A DNA stretch of 64,000 bases from JASLDZ01 sp965199975 (GTDB lineage: Bacteria; Pseudomonadota; Alphaproteobacteria; Caulobacterales; Caulobacteraceae). The stretch's first letter is position 1. Each line of letters opens with the position of its first letter. Below, piece by piece: positions 1-8,191 of the stretch. The stretch covers positions 3,195,405-3,259,404 of the forward strand of contig OZ241340.1 in the NCBI GenBank assembly GCA_965199975.1, read 5' to 3'. The notes under the pieces are model-generated. The model searched no databases and was not told where the DNA came from. It saw nothing but the letters and a program-made list of their open reading frames with translations. A program made the translations under genes and the position numbers.

Positions 1-201
1 GCCGCCATCATCGCCGAAACGCAGGCCGAGGTGCGCACCGGCACCGTCTCCATGGCCGTGATGGAGCTCGACCTCACCGATGCACCGGTGATCCTGTTCC
101 GCAACGTGGCTCACGGCGGCCTGTCGGTGGTGTACCGCCGCACCGACGGAAACATCGGCTGGCTCGACCCAGAGCGCGGCCGCGCCTCGTCCGCGGGCTG
201 A
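1..201 (+). CDS. hpf: Ribosome hibernation promoting factor, C-terminal part (partial)
   Basis: The window opens inside this gene; the last 66 residues and the stop are visible. The visible part matches the C-terminal dimerisation domain of long-form HPF. It has the pattern of a short helix, then a segment reading VILFRNVAHG, then VVYRRTDGNIGWLDP. In long HPF this domain joins two 70S ribosomes into an inactive 100S dimer in stationary phase. The gene is followed 10 bp later by ptsN, the usual alphaproteobacterial order (rpoN, hpf, ptsN). The N-terminal ribosome-binding domain lies outside the window, so the long form is inferred from the tail alone. Confidence 0.85.
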   Translation, partial: AAIIAETQAEVRTGTVSMAVMELDLTDAPVILFRNVAHGGLSVVYRRTDGNIGWLDPERGRASSAG

Positions 202-211
202 GGCGAAGGGC

Positions 212-676
212 TTGGACATCGGCGACCTGCTCGACGCCACCGCTGTGGTCGATCGCTCCGGCGGCGGGACCAAGCGCCAGACGCTCTCCGCCGTCGCGGA
301 GGTGGCGGCCCGCCAGTTCGGCGGCGACGCGGCGCGGATCCTGGCGGTGCTGAGCGAGCGCGAGGCGCAGGGCTCCACCGGCGTCGGGGCGGGCGTCGCG
401 CTGCCGCATGCCGAGCTGCCGGGCCTGGAGCGCATGCGTGCGGTGTTCCTGCGGCTGGAGGAGGCGGGGCCGTTCGAGGCGGTGGACGACCAGCCGGTCG
501 ACCTCGTCTTCGCCCTGTTCGCCCCGCCTGGCGCGGGGGCTGATCACTTGCGCGCCCTCGCCCGCGCCTCGCGCCTGCTGCGCCGCCGCGACATCCGCGA
601 GCAGCTGCGGGCGGCGCGCTCGCCGGCCGCCATGCACGCGGTGCTGGCGCAGGAGGCGGCGCCGGTGTCCGCGTGA
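212..676 (+). CDS. ptsN: Nitrogen-regulatory PTS IIA protein (PtsN)
   Basis: A 154-aa EIIA-Ntr protein, the last phospho-acceptor of the nitrogen PTS. That chain (EI-Ntr, NPr, EIIA-Ntr) relays phosphate to regulate potassium transport, nitrogen and stringent responses instead of importing sugar. The active-site histidine is H66 in the segment GVALPHAEL, equivalent to H73 of the E. coli protein, and the fold length is normal. The start is a TTG preceded by a GAAGGG Shine-Dalgarno-like stretch; no in-frame ATG lies nearer the upstream gene. It sits directly behind hpf, a conserved neighbour, and converges on oxyR. Confidence 0.9.
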   Translation: MDIGDLLDATAVVDRSGGGTKRQTLSAVAEVAARQFGGDAARILAVLSEREAQGSTGVGAGVALPHAELPGLERMRAVFLRLEEAGPFEAVDDQPVDLVFALFAPPGAGADHLRALARASRLLRRRDIREQLRAARSPAAMHAVLAQEAAPVSA

Positions 677-681
677 GCCGC

Positions 682-1575
682 TCAGGCGTCCCGGAGCACC
701 TCAGCCAGGAGCCGCGCTTCCGCGCCGCGGCTCGATCCCGCGCGCCACGCCACCACGATCTCGCGCCGGGCATGCGCGTCGGCCAGTGGTCGGGTCTCCA
801 CCTCGGCAAGGTCGGCCAAGCCGGCGCGCGCCGCCATGGCCGGCAGCAGCGAGACGCCCAGCCCCGCGCCCACCATCTGCACCAGGGTGGCGAGCGAGGT
901 GGCGGCGAAGGCGGTCTCGTGGCCCGAGCCACGGCCCTCCACCCGGCAGGCGGCCAGGGCGTGGTCGCGCAGGCAGTGGCCGTCCTCCAGCAGGATCAGC
1001 TCCTCGTCGGCCATGTCGTCGGCGTCGATCACCGTACGGTCGGCGAGACGATGGTGAGCGGGCATCGCAGCGACCAGCGCGTCCTCGCCCACAGTGGCGG
1101 TGTCGAGGCCCGTGATGTCCGCCGGGAGCGCGATCAGGGCCGCGTCGAGCTCGCCGGTGCGCAGGGCGGCGGCGAGGCGCTGCGTCTGCTCCTCGCGCAG
1201 GAAGAGGCGCAGCTCGGGGAAGCGCGCACGCAGCGCCGGCAGGGCGCGCGGCAGGAGGAAGGGCGCGATGGTGGGGATCACCCCCAGGCGGAAGCGGCCG
1301 CAGAGCGGGCGCCCCGCCGCCTGCGCCGCCTGCACCAGGTCCTCCGCGGCGGCCAGCACCTCGGCGGCGCGCCGGGCGGCGGCCTCGCCCACGGCGGTGA
1401 GCACAGCGCCCGCGCGCGCCCGCTCGACCACCGGGCCGCCCAGGGTGCGCTCAAGCTCCTGGATGCCGGCCGAGAGCGTCGGCTGGCTCACGTGCGCCGC
1501 CTGCGCCGCCTTGCTGAACGAACCGTGGCGCGCGAGCAGGGTGAGGTACTGGAGCTGGCGCAAGGTGGGGAGCAC
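682..1575 (-). CDS. oxyR: OxyR, peroxide-sensing LysR-type regulator
   Basis: A 297-aa LysR-family regulator with the N-terminal winged helix-turn-helix (about residues 1-60, FSKAAQAAHVSQPTLS) and a substrate-binding-like sensor domain. It has the OxyR redox pair: C201 in LLEDGHCLRD and C210 in ALAAC. They are nine residues apart, like C199/C208 in E. coli, and are followed by the conserved ATSLATLVQMV block. In the known family, peroxide forms a disulfide between these cysteines and turns on catalase and peroxidase genes. I chose the GTG at 1575 because the OxyR family start falls there; an ATG at 1611 would add 12 residues. It is divergent from ahpD, a likely target across a gap of about 50 bp. 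Confidence 0.9.
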   Translation of the reverse strand: MLPTLRQLQYLTLLARHGSFSKAAQAAHVSQPTLSAGIQELERTLGGPVVERARAGAVLTAVGEAAARRAAEVLAAAEDLVQAAQAAGRPLCGRFRLGVIPTIAPFLLPRALPALRARFPELRLFLREEQTQRLAAALRTGELDAALIALPADITGLDTATVGEDALVAAMPAHHRLADRTVIDADDMADEELILLEDGHCLRDHALAACRVEGRGSGHETAFAATSLATLVQMVGAGLGVSLLPAMAARAGLADLAEVETRPLADAHARREIVVAWRAGSSRGAEARLLAEVLRDA

Positions 1576-1622
1576 GCGCCCTGGATAGCGCCGCCACCCC
1601 TCAGCCGCCACCGGAGCGCCGC

Positions 1623-2153
1623 ATGTCCCTGACCGACCTCGCCGCCGCCTTGCCCGTCACCGCCGCCGACGTGGCCGAGAGCCTGCGGCTGCTCGACGAC
1701 GATCCGGTGCTGTCGGACACGCGGCGCAGCGGTTGCGCCGTGGCCTGCGCCTATGCGCTGGGCGAACCCAGGGTGCTGGAGGCGCTGGGCGACGGCGGGC
1801 TCGACCGCGATTGGCGCGCCGCGGCCAGCGCCGCCGCGGCGCTGATGGCCATGAACGCCGTCTACTACCGCGCGGTGAGGTCGATGAGCACGCCGCAGTA
1901 CGCCACGCTGCCGGCGCGGCTCAGCATGAGGAAGTTAGGCGACCCGCCCATCGCCAAGACGGACTTCGATCTCCTCTGCCTGAGCGTGGCGGCCATCTTC
2001 GGCTGCGGCGTTTGCCTGGACGCGCACGAGAAGGAGTTGCGCACGGGCGGAACCGACCCGGCCGTCATGCAGGCCGCCCTGCGCATGGCCGCGGTGATCC
2101 ATGCCTGCGCCGTGGTGCTGCGGGCCGAGGCCGCGGGAGGCGAGGACGGCTGA
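1623..2153 (+). CDS. ahpD: AhpD-like alkylhydroperoxidase (carboxymuconolactone decarboxylase fold)
   Basis: A 176-aa protein, close in length to Mycobacterium tuberculosis AhpD (177 aa). It carries the catalytic CxxC as C128-G-V-C131 with H135 four residues later, matching the C130/C133/H137 spacing of AhpD. AhpD reduces the peroxiredoxin AhpC, using lipoamide-type electrons in the mycobacterial case. The gene is divergent from oxyR, so peroxide-inducible expression is a reasonable inference. No ahpC is present in this window, so its partner peroxiredoxin must be elsewhere if it acts in the classic way. Confidence 0.85.
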   Translation: MSLTDLAAALPVTAADVAESLRLLDDDPVLSDTRRSGCAVACAYALGEPRVLEALGDGGLDRDWRAAASAAAALMAMNAVYYRAVRSMSTPQYATLPARLSMRKLGDPPIAKTDFDLLCLSVAAIFGCGVCLDAHEKELRTGGTDPAVMQAALRMAAVIHACAVVLRAEAAGGEDG

Positions 2154-2240
2154 TCGGCATTGCCGCGGCCGGGCGTGGGGATCAAGATGAATGCTGATCA
2201 CCCACGATGACGCTGCATGTCGCCTCGGGAGGGCGCACCC

Positions 2241-3542
2241 ATGGACTTCGACTTTTCCGACCGCCAGCGCCACTGGATCGAGCGGGTGCAGCGCTTCATG
2301 GACGCCCACGTTCTTCCGGCCGCGCCGACCTACGAAGCGCAGATGGCCGCCTTCGGCGCCGACCGCTGGCAGGTTCCGGAGGTGATGGAGACGCTCAAGG
2401 CCAAGGCGAAGGCCGACGGGCTGTGGAACCTGTTCATGCCGCCGCACTCCGGCGCGCCCAAGCTCGATGACAGCTTCGGCTTCGACGGGCCGGGCCTGAC
2501 CAACCTCGAATACGCGCCCTTGGCCGAGATCATGGGGCGGGTGGGCTTCGCCTCCGAGGTGTTCAACTGCTCGGCGCCCGACACCGGCAACATGGAGGTG
2601 CTGGAGCGCTACGGCACGCCCGAGCAGAAGGCGCAGTGGCTTGGACCATTGATGCAGGGCGAGATCCGCTCGGCGTTCCTGATGACCGAGCCCGCGGTCG
2701 CCTCGTCTGACGCCACCAACATCGAGACCCGCATCGAGCGCGACGGCGACGATTACGTGGTCACCGGCCGCAAGTGGTGGTCGTCCGGCGTGGGCGACCC
2801 GCGCTGCAAGATCGCCATCGTCATGGGCAAGACCGACCCCGACGGCCCCAAGCACGCCCAGCAGAGCCAGATCCTCGTGCCGCTGGACGCCAAGGGCGTC
2901 GAGGTGAAGCGCATGCTGCCGGTGTTCGGCTTCGACGACGCGCCCCACGGCCACGCCGACGTGGTGCTCGACCATGTGCGCGTGCCCGCCGCGAACCTTC
3001 TCCTGGGCGAGGGGCGCGGCTTCGAGATCGCGCAGGGCCGGCTCGGACCGGGCCGCATCCATCACTGCATGCGCACCATCGGCGTCGCGGAGACGGCGCT
3101 GGAGAAGATGGTGCGTCGCCTGCAGAGCCGCGTGGCCTTCGGCAAGCGCGTTTCCGACCAGTCGGTGTGGGAGCAGCGCGTGGGCGAGGCGCGCACCGAG
3201 ATCGAGATGTGCCGCCTGCTCTGCCTCAAGGCCGCCGACATGATGGACAAGGCCGGCAACAAGGGCGCCCGCGCCGAGATCGCCATGATCAAGGTGGCCG
3301 CGCCGCGCATGGCGTTGAAGATCATCGACGACGCCATCCAGGCCTTCGGCGGCGCCGGCGTCACCACCGACGCGGGGCTCGCCAAGATGTACGCCGGCAT
3401 CCGCACCCTGCGCATCGCCGACGGGCCCGACGAGGTGCACAACCGCACCGTCGCGCGCATGGAATTCGGTCGCTACGCCGATGCGCCCACGCGCGCCAAC
3501 GACGAGGCGCAGCGCCGGATGGAGGTGGTGGGCAGCCGCTGA
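2241..3542 (+). CDS. Acyl-CoA dehydrogenase, ACAD10/11-like
   Basis: A 433-aa flavoprotein of the acyl-CoA dehydrogenase family, which introduces a trans-2 double bond into acyl-CoA and passes electrons to ETF. Visible are the FAD-binding segment MTEPAVASSDATN, the middle beta domain starting KWWSSG, and the C-terminal helical domain with DDAIQAFGGAGVTTD. The motif ADGPDEVH near residue 400 is typical of the ACAD10/11 branch, which favours long, branched or hydroxylated acyl chains. The ATG at 2241 follows a GGGAGGG ribosome site; an open frame 8 codons longer has no such site. It stands alone, so its substrate cannot be read from context. Confidence 0.9.
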   Translation: MDFDFSDRQRHWIERVQRFMDAHVLPAAPTYEAQMAAFGADRWQVPEVMETLKAKAKADGLWNLFMPPHSGAPKLDDSFGFDGPGLTNLEYAPLAEIMGRVGFASEVFNCSAPDTGNMEVLERYGTPEQKAQWLGPLMQGEIRSAFLMTEPAVASSDATNIETRIERDGDDYVVTGRKWWSSGVGDPRCKIAIVMGKTDPDGPKHAQQSQILVPLDAKGVEVKRMLPVFGFDDAPHGHADVVLDHVRVPAANLLLGEGRGFEIAQGRLGPGRIHHCMRTIGVAETALEKMVRRLQSRVAFGKRVSDQSVWEQRVGEARTEIEMCRLLCLKAADMMDKAGNKGARAEIAMIKVAAPRMALKIIDDAIQAFGGAGVTTDAGLAKMYAGIRTLRIADGPDEVHNRTVARMEFGRYADAPTRANDEAQRRMEVVGSR

Positions 3543-3619
3543 CGCCGCCTGGGCGGCGCGGCGGCTCGCGTGTGAAGCGATGAGGACTCCCGCAACCGCG
3601 GCAGCCGCGCTACGTTGCC

Positions 3620-3634
3620 TTAACAAGTCGTTAA
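3620..3634. promoter_or_regulatory. CtrA-type binding box (TTAA-N7-TTAA)
   Basis: Bases 3620-3634 read TTAA, seven bases, TTAA, the published full CtrA recognition pattern of Caulobacter. The same bases form a 7-bp perfect inverted repeat (CCTTAAC at 3618-3624, GTTAAGG at 3630-3636). TTAA is very rare in the surrounding high-GC DNA, so two copies at exactly this spacing are unlikely to be chance. The box lies only 15 bp before the ATG at 3650. It could therefore repress that gene, or drive a promoter whose transcript begins inside it and reads into the gene at 3804. Binding is inferred. Confidence 0.55.
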
Positions 3635-3649
3635 GGGGCGTACCGGCGC

Positions 3650-3796
3650 ATGCGCGAAATCATCACGACGACGGGCGCGTCGCTGTTCACGGCAGGCGTG
3701 CTGATCGCGCAGGCGATCGCCGCCCCCGCCCCCACCTCAACTCCTGCCGCTGCACCCGTAACACCGCACGCAACGATCGCCGCCGTCGCGCGCTGA
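3650..3796 (+). CDS. Small membrane or exported protein, 48 aa
   Basis: I do not recognise this protein. The frame begins ATG with an AAGGGG ribosome site about 10 bp upstream and encodes 48 residues. A hydrophobic stretch, ASLFTAGVLIAQAIAA, could be a signal peptide or one membrane helix. It is followed by a Pro/Ala/Thr-rich tail (APAPTSTPAAAPVTPH). If cleaved after AIAA, only about 20 residues would remain. Its main interest is the CtrA-type box immediately upstream, which partly overlaps the ribosome site. The next gene starts 7 bp after its stop, suggesting co-transcription. Confidence 0.5.
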   Translation: MREIITTTGASLFTAGVLIAQAIAAPAPTSTPAAAPVTPHATIAAVAR

Positions 3797-3803
3797 GGGC
3801 CGC

Positions 3804-4118
3804 ATGGCCCGCTTCGTGAAATTCGTCGGCGTCCACGGCGAAGTCGCCGTCAACGCCGAGCATGTGCTCTATGCGGCCCCCTTGCCGGAGACCGGTGATT
3901 GCTGGCTGTACTTCGGCGGCAAAGGGCAGGCCGAGGAGGGAAAGCCGGCGGTTATCGTCGTGCAGGTCAAGGGCGCCCTCGATGACGTGCTCGCCGCGCT
4001 CGAGGCTTCGGCCAGGTCCCACGACAGAGTCGCCACCGCCGCCGACCAGTCCGACGATCGGCCACCGCTGCAAGCCGCCGCCGAGGACGAGCCAACGCTC
4101 CTGCCGCCCCCGCGCTGA
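3804..4118 (+). CDS. Hypothetical protein, 104 aa
   Basis: Not recognised. The first 70 residues look like a compact alternating strand/helix domain (MARFVKFVGVHGEVAVNAEH, then WLYFGGKGQ and a helix DDVLAALEA). The last 30 are acidic and probably disordered, ending in a proline run. There is no signal peptide or membrane segment. It is 7 bp behind the 48-aa small protein and about 55 bp before the HerA-like ATPase, so the three may form one transcription unit. Codon use matches a real gene (third-position GC-rich), and GAGG precedes the start. Confidence 0.55.
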   Translation: MARFVKFVGVHGEVAVNAEHVLYAAPLPETGDCWLYFGGKGQAEEGKPAVIVVQVKGALDDVLAALEASARSHDRVATAADQSDDRPPLQAAAEDEPTLLPPPR

Positions 4119-4174
4119 TCCACCCTATGGCGGCGAGCGCGTGCTACGCCTCGCCCGAGCTGCGGGAGGGCTGG

Positions 4175-5662
4175 ATGGACGTTCGCACAGGTGAGATCCT
4201 CGTAGGGCTGGGCGAGGACGGCGCGCCGGTCGCGTTGAGACTCGATCGCGCCAACCGCCACGGCCTGATCGCCGGCGCCACCGGCACGGGCAAGACCGTC
4301 ACCCTGCAGGTGCTGGCCGAAGCCTTCAGCCGCGCGGGCGTCCCGGTGTTCGCCGCCGACGTGAAGGGCGACCTCTCCGGGATCAGCCAGCCGGCGCAAC
4401 CTTCCGACAAGCTCAACGCCCGGGCTCAGGCGCTGGGCGTTCAGCTCTCACCGTCCGCCTGCCCGACCATCTTCTGGGACCTGTTCGGCGCGCAGGGCCA
4501 CCCCGTGCGCGCCACCATCAGCGACATCGGTCCGGTGCTGCTGGCGCGGCTGCTGCAACTCAGCGACGTGCAGGCGGGCGTGCTCAACGTGGTCTTCCAC
4601 GTGGCCGACCAGGAGGGCCTGCTGCTCCTCGACCTGGACGACCTGCAGGCGGCCCTGCGGCACGTGGGCGAGAATGCCGCCACCTACGGCCCGCAGTACG
4701 GCAACGTGGCGCCCGCAAGCATCGCTTCGATCCAGCGCGGCCTGCTGCAGATGCGCACCTCCGGCGGCGACCACCTGTTCGGCGAGCCGGCGCTGAAGCT
4801 CGGCGACCTGATGCGCTGCGACACCACCGGCCATGGCTTCGTCAGCGTGCTCGCCGCCGACAAGCTGATCAACGATCCTTCGCTATACGCCGTCTTCCTG
4901 CTGTGGCTGATGAGCGAACTGTTCGAGGCGCTGCCGGAGGTGGGCGATCCCGACAAGCCCCGCCTCGTGTTCTTCTTCGACGAGGCGCACCTGCTGTTCA
5001 CCGACGCCCCCAAACCCTTGCTGGAGAAGGTCGAGCAGGTCGTGCGGCTGATCCGCTCCAAGGGCGTGGGCATCTACTTCGTCACCCAGAATCCGCAGGA
5101 CGTGCCCGACACCATACTGGCGCAGCTCGGCATGCGGGTGGAACACGCGCTGCGCGCCTACACGCCGTCCGAGCAGGCGGCGCTGAAGGCCGCGGCCATG
5201 AGCTTTCGCGCCAACCCCGCCTTCGACACGGGCGAGGCCATCCAGGCGCTGGGTGTGGGCGAGGCGCTGGTCTCGGCGCTGGACGAGAGCGGCGCCCCCA
5301 CCATAGTGCGCAAGACGCGCATCCGCCCGCCGAACTCGCGCATCGGCCCCGTCACCGCCGACGAGCGCGCCGCCACCATGCGCAACAGCCCCGTCGCCGG
5401 CGTCTACGATCAGGCGGTCAACCGCGAGAGCGCCTACGAGGTGCTCAAGACCCGCACCGAAGCCAAGGCCGCCGCCGCCGCGCCGCCCGCGAGCGCCCCC
5501 GCCCAGGTCGCCGCCCGCGCCTCCGGCCGCCCCAGCCTCGCCGACGCCATGCTCACCTCCGCCATGCGCGCGGCGAGCTCCAGCCTAGGCCGCCAGATGG
5601 CCAACCAGGTGGGCCGCGCCTTGATCCGCGGCGTGCTGGGCTCGATCTCCCGCGGGCGGTGA
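4175..5662 (+). CDS. HerA-like DNA-translocating ATPase (DUF853 / YjgR family)
   Basis: A 495-aa ATPase of the HerA/FtsK superfamily. Walker A is GATGTGKT (about residues 34-41), in the family context ANRHGLIAGATGTGKTVTLQ. Walker B is LVFFFDEAHLL (about residues 270-280). The arginine-finger region and the YFVTQNPQDVPD sensor stretch follow, and the C-terminus is Ala/Pro-rich. Members such as E. coli YjgR are thought to form hexameric rings, but their cellular role is poorly defined. The ATG at 4175 is preceded by GGGAGGG and fits the family N-terminus; an open frame from 4127 lacks a ribosome site. No NurA-type nuclease is next to it. Confidence 0.85.
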   Translation: MDVRTGEILVGLGEDGAPVALRLDRANRHGLIAGATGTGKTVTLQVLAEAFSRAGVPVFAADVKGDLSGISQPAQPSDKLNARAQALGVQLSPSACPTIFWDLFGAQGHPVRATISDIGPVLLARLLQLSDVQAGVLNVVFHVADQEGLLLLDLDDLQAALRHVGENAATYGPQYGNVAPASIASIQRGLLQMRTSGGDHLFGEPALKLGDLMRCDTTGHGFVSVLAADKLINDPSLYAVFLLWLMSELFEALPEVGDPDKPRLVFFFDEAHLLFTDAPKPLLEKVEQVVRLIRSKGVGIYFVTQNPQDVPDTILAQLGMRVEHALRAYTPSEQAALKAAAMSFRANPAFDTGEAIQALGVGEALVSALDESGAPTIVRKTRIRPPNSRIGPVTADERAATMRNSPVAGVYDQAVNRESAYEVLKTRTEAKAAAAAPPASAPAQVAARASGRPSLADAMLTSAMRAASSSLGRQMANQVGRALIRGVLGSISRGR

Positions 5663-5678
5663 AATCAACGAGGCGCAG

Positions 5679-6023
5679 ATGAAGATCGACGGCAAGATCG
5701 ACTATGTGGAGCTGCCCGGCGGCGATCCGCCCGCCACCAAGCGCTTCTACGCCGAGGCGTTCGGCTGGCGCTTCGTCGACTACGGCCCGACCTACGCCGC
5801 CTTCGACGAGGGCCTGGAGGGCGGCTTCCAGGCCGATGCCGCCGAGGCGCCGTCGGCCCCGCTGGTGGTGCTTTGGGCCGACGACCTCGAAGCCATGCTG
5901 GCCAAGGTGCAGGCGGCCGGCGGCGCCGTCACCCGCCCGATATTCCCGTTCCCCGGCGGCCGCCGTTTCCACTTCCGCGACCCCGCCGGCAATGAACTCG
6001 CGGTGGTGACCGGCGAGGCCTAA
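5679..6023 (+). CDS. VOC (glyoxalase/bleomycin resistance fold) protein
   Basis: A 114-aa single vicinal-oxygen-chelate module: ELPGGDPPATKRFYAEAFGW is the typical first beta-alpha-beta unit, and FHFRDPAGNELAVVTGE the typical end with a metal-ligand-type glutamate. Such short VOC proteins dimerise to make the active site. They range from isomerases to drug-binding proteins, so no substrate can be assigned. It starts 16 bp after the ATPase gene and is followed 27 bp later by a DHFR-like reductase on the same strand. Confidence 0.8.
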   Translation: MKIDGKIDYVELPGGDPPATKRFYAEAFGWRFVDYGPTYAAFDEGLEGGFQADAAEAPSAPLVVLWADDLEAMLAKVQAAGGAVTRPIFPFPGGRRFHFRDPAGNELAVVTGEA

Positions 6024-6050
6024 GGTGGAAACCGCCGGGAGGATGACGCT

Positions 6051-6641
6051 GTGCGAGACCTGATCCTGAAGATGACCATGTCGCTCGACGGCTTCGTCAG
6101 CGACCTGGAGGGTCGCAATACGTGGATGTTCGGCGGTGATCAGGAGGCGAAGGCCTGGTCTGTCGAGACCCTCCGGGGCGGGGGCCTGCACATCATGGGC
6201 AGCCGCACCTTCCGCGCCATGGCCGCCTATTGGCCGAGCGCCACCGACGCGTTCGCACCGCCGATGAACCAGATCCCAAAGGCCGTCTTCTCACGCCTGG
6301 GTCCGGCCATCCTGCGCGAAATGAAGACGCCAGTGGGGCCGGATGAAACCGGTGGGCAGAGCTGGGCGAACGCCGAAGTGGCGAGCGGGGAGTTGGAGGA
6401 GGAGATCGCCAAGCTGAAAGCAAGGGACGGCAAGCCGATCATCGCCCACGGCGGCGTCAGCTTCGCTCGCAGCCTTGTCGGCCGGCGGCTGGTCGACCAG
6501 TTCGTGCTGCTTGTTGCGCCCGTGGCGCTGGGCGAAGGCCGCCCGCTCTTCTCGGCGCTCGCCGCGCCGACGCCGCTCAAGCTGATCAGCTCGAGGGCGT
6601 TTGCGGGCGGCGCCGTGGCTCAGGTGTACCGAGCGACGTAG
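6051..6641 (+). CDS. Dihydrofolate reductase-like protein (RibD C-terminal fold)
   Basis: A 196-aa protein of the DHFR/RibD_C superfamily, seen in the opening LILKMTMSLDGFVSD, the LHIMGSRTFRAMAAYWP block that lines the nucleotide site, and the late PIIAHGGVSFARSLVG segment. These stand-alone proteins are predicted NAD(P)H-dependent reductases; a folate role is not implied. The start is GTG at 6051 with GGGAGG about 10 bp upstream. An ATG at 6043 is out of frame. It shares orientation and close spacing with the VOC gene. Confidence 0.8.
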   Translation: MRDLILKMTMSLDGFVSDLEGRNTWMFGGDQEAKAWSVETLRGGGLHIMGSRTFRAMAAYWPSATDAFAPPMNQIPKAVFSRLGPAILREMKTPVGPDETGGQSWANAEVASGELEEEIAKLKARDGKPIIAHGGVSFARSLVGRRLVDQFVLLVAPVALGEGRPLFSALAAPTPLKLISSRAFAGGAVAQVYRAT

Positions 6642-6651
6642 ATCGCGTCCG

Positions 6652-7086
6652 TCAGAGATTGGCCTCGAACCAGGCGATCACCGTCTGCGGGCTGTGTCCG
6701 GCGTAGGGCACAATGTAGTGGAACGCGCCGCTGGACAGGCTCTCGGACTCGGCCGCGCCGTTCGACACCGTCACCGTCCGGATCTTGGCGGCCACCGATT
6801 GCTTGCCCGCGTCGCTCTGGCAGACGTGCTTCAGCGCGTCCGTCACGTTGGCGACGTAGGCCCAGGGATTCTGGTTGTTCTCGTCGTCCAGCACGTGGGA
6901 GTAGGACGCGTAGTCGACCTGAAAGACGATGTGTGTTCCGCAGGCCGCGTTGGTCTGGCGCGCGAGATTGGCCACCTGCTCGCGGTCGTGCGCAGCCATC
7001 TCCTTCAGTTTCAAGCTTTGCGCCGAAGCTGAAGACGCCGCCGCCAAGGCGATCCCTGTAGCAGCGATGAGGAAAATACGGCTCAT
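6652..7086 (-). CDS. Exported hypothetical protein, 144 aa
   Basis: Not recognised. It begins with a clear Sec signal peptide (MSRIFLIAATGIALAAASSASAQ), giving a mature periplasmic protein of about 120 residues. The mature part has two cysteines (TNAACGTHIV and LKHVCQSD) that could form a disulfide. I set the start at 7086, where the signal peptide begins and GGGGC lies upstream; a longer frame to 7119 would put extra residues before it. It converges on the DHFR-like gene and no neighbour suggests a role. Confidence 0.65.
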   Translation of the reverse strand: MSRIFLIAATGIALAAASSASAQSLKLKEMAAHDREQVANLARQTNAACGTHIVFQVDYASYSHVLDDENNQNPWAYVANVTDALKHVCQSDAGKQSVAAKIRTVTVSNGAAESESLSSGAFHYIVPYAGHSPQTVIAWFEANL

Positions 7087-7210
7087 GTCATGCCCCTGAC
7101 TGTAGTGTGCGGACGACACCGGACGGATGACGCTGACGCGACCATCCGGTTACTGAGGAACGGGTGTTTATCGTGAAGGTTGCCGCCAAGCTTTGGGGGA
7201 GGGCGGGATC

Positions 7211-8191
7211 TTGAGCCGTCACCGGACGCACCGAACGGGTCACCATGGCCCGCCCCAAGGGGTCCGGGAGACGGTCGGATCGGCCTGCGTCAACCACAGC
7301 TGGGCGGCGCGTGCAGCCGCGCTGCAGGTCGAGCGGAGCGCGCAGTGGGCGCTGATCCTCACCTTGATGACGCTGATGGTCGCCACCCTCGCCTGGACCG
7401 TCGTGCTGGTTCCCGGGCCGGGGAGTCCGCGGGGCTCGCCCGTGTTCTGGCTGCTGGCCATCCCGCTCCTGGTGTTCAGCGCTGGTCTCCAGCCGGTCGG
7501 TCGCTGGAGCGCCCATGCGGTGTGGCCAGTGCTGCTGAGCGGCCCGGTCGCGGCGGGCGCGGCCCTGCTCGTGGCGCGCGGGGAGGTCGCGCCCCGGCTG
7601 GCGACACCGGGCCCGATGGCCGTGATCCTGGCGATCTGCACAGCCTTCGCGATCGGCGGCGTCGTCCTCCTGCGGCGCTCGAGCCTGCCGGGGGGCGGGC
7701 GACCCCCGCGCTACCTCGCCCCGGGGACGCTTGCCCCTGGCGCGCGGCCGGTCTCCTGGGAGCTGGTCGACGTGATGCGGACCGGCTCGCTGGCGGTCAG
7801 CGGGGCGCTGATGAACGCCATGTTTTTCGCCATCGCCGTAAGCGTCATGACCGAGTCGCTCTGGCCCATCGCCATCTCCGTCACTGTCGCGGTCGTGCCC
7901 GTCGTGCTGACGGGGTATCTGGTCATGCGCGCGGGATGGGGCCTGTCGCGCGGCCGCCCAGGCGCGGCGGCGCAGCTGCATTTCGGGCTGTGGGTGGGTG
8001 CGGCGTCCGCCGCGCTGTTCTGGGCGATGTTCCTCGCTTGGCCGATGGTCGCCGCGCTGAAGATCGGCTTCAGCGTGTTCATGGGCCCGCTGACCGCGGC
8101 TGCGGCGTGGAGCGCGCACCGGAGCTGGAGCAAGCTCGTCGCCGCCGGCGGCGACCAGGTGCTGGCGCACGCGACGCCGCCCACGCCCTAG
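7211..8191 (+). CDS. Polytopic membrane protein of unknown function
   Basis: About 326 aa with roughly eight hydrophobic stretches, for example ALILTLMTLMVATLAWTVVL, PVFWLLAIPLLVFSAGLQ, AVILAICTAFAIGGVVLL and LWPIAISVTVAVVPVVLTGY. I cannot link it to a transporter or enzyme family and see no conserved motif. The start is uncertain. There is no good in-frame ATG near the first helix, and the TTG at 7211 follows a purine-rich GGGGGAGGG site, with another TTG at 7193. It stands alone between opposed genes. Confidence 0.55.
   Translation: MSRHRTHRTGHHGPPQGVRETVGSACVNHSWAARAAALQVERSAQWALILTLMTLMVATLAWTVVLVPGPGSPRGSPVFWLLAIPLLVFSAGLQPVGRWSAHAVWPVLLSGPVAAGAALLVARGEVAPRLATPGPMAVILAICTAFAIGGVVLLRRSSLPGGGRPPRYLAPGTLAPGARPVSWELVDVMRTGSLAVSGALMNAMFFAIAVSVMTESLWPIAISVTVAVVPVVLTGYLVMRAGWGLSRGRPGAAAQLHFGLWVGAASAALFWAMFLAWPMVAALKIGFSVFMGPLTAAAAWSAHRSWSKLVAAGGDQVLAHATPPTP

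Noticed and set aside
1935..3626. A 563-codon minus-strand open frame
   Set aside because: It is antisense to the acyl-CoA dehydrogenase, rich in His and Arg, with no recognisable fold.
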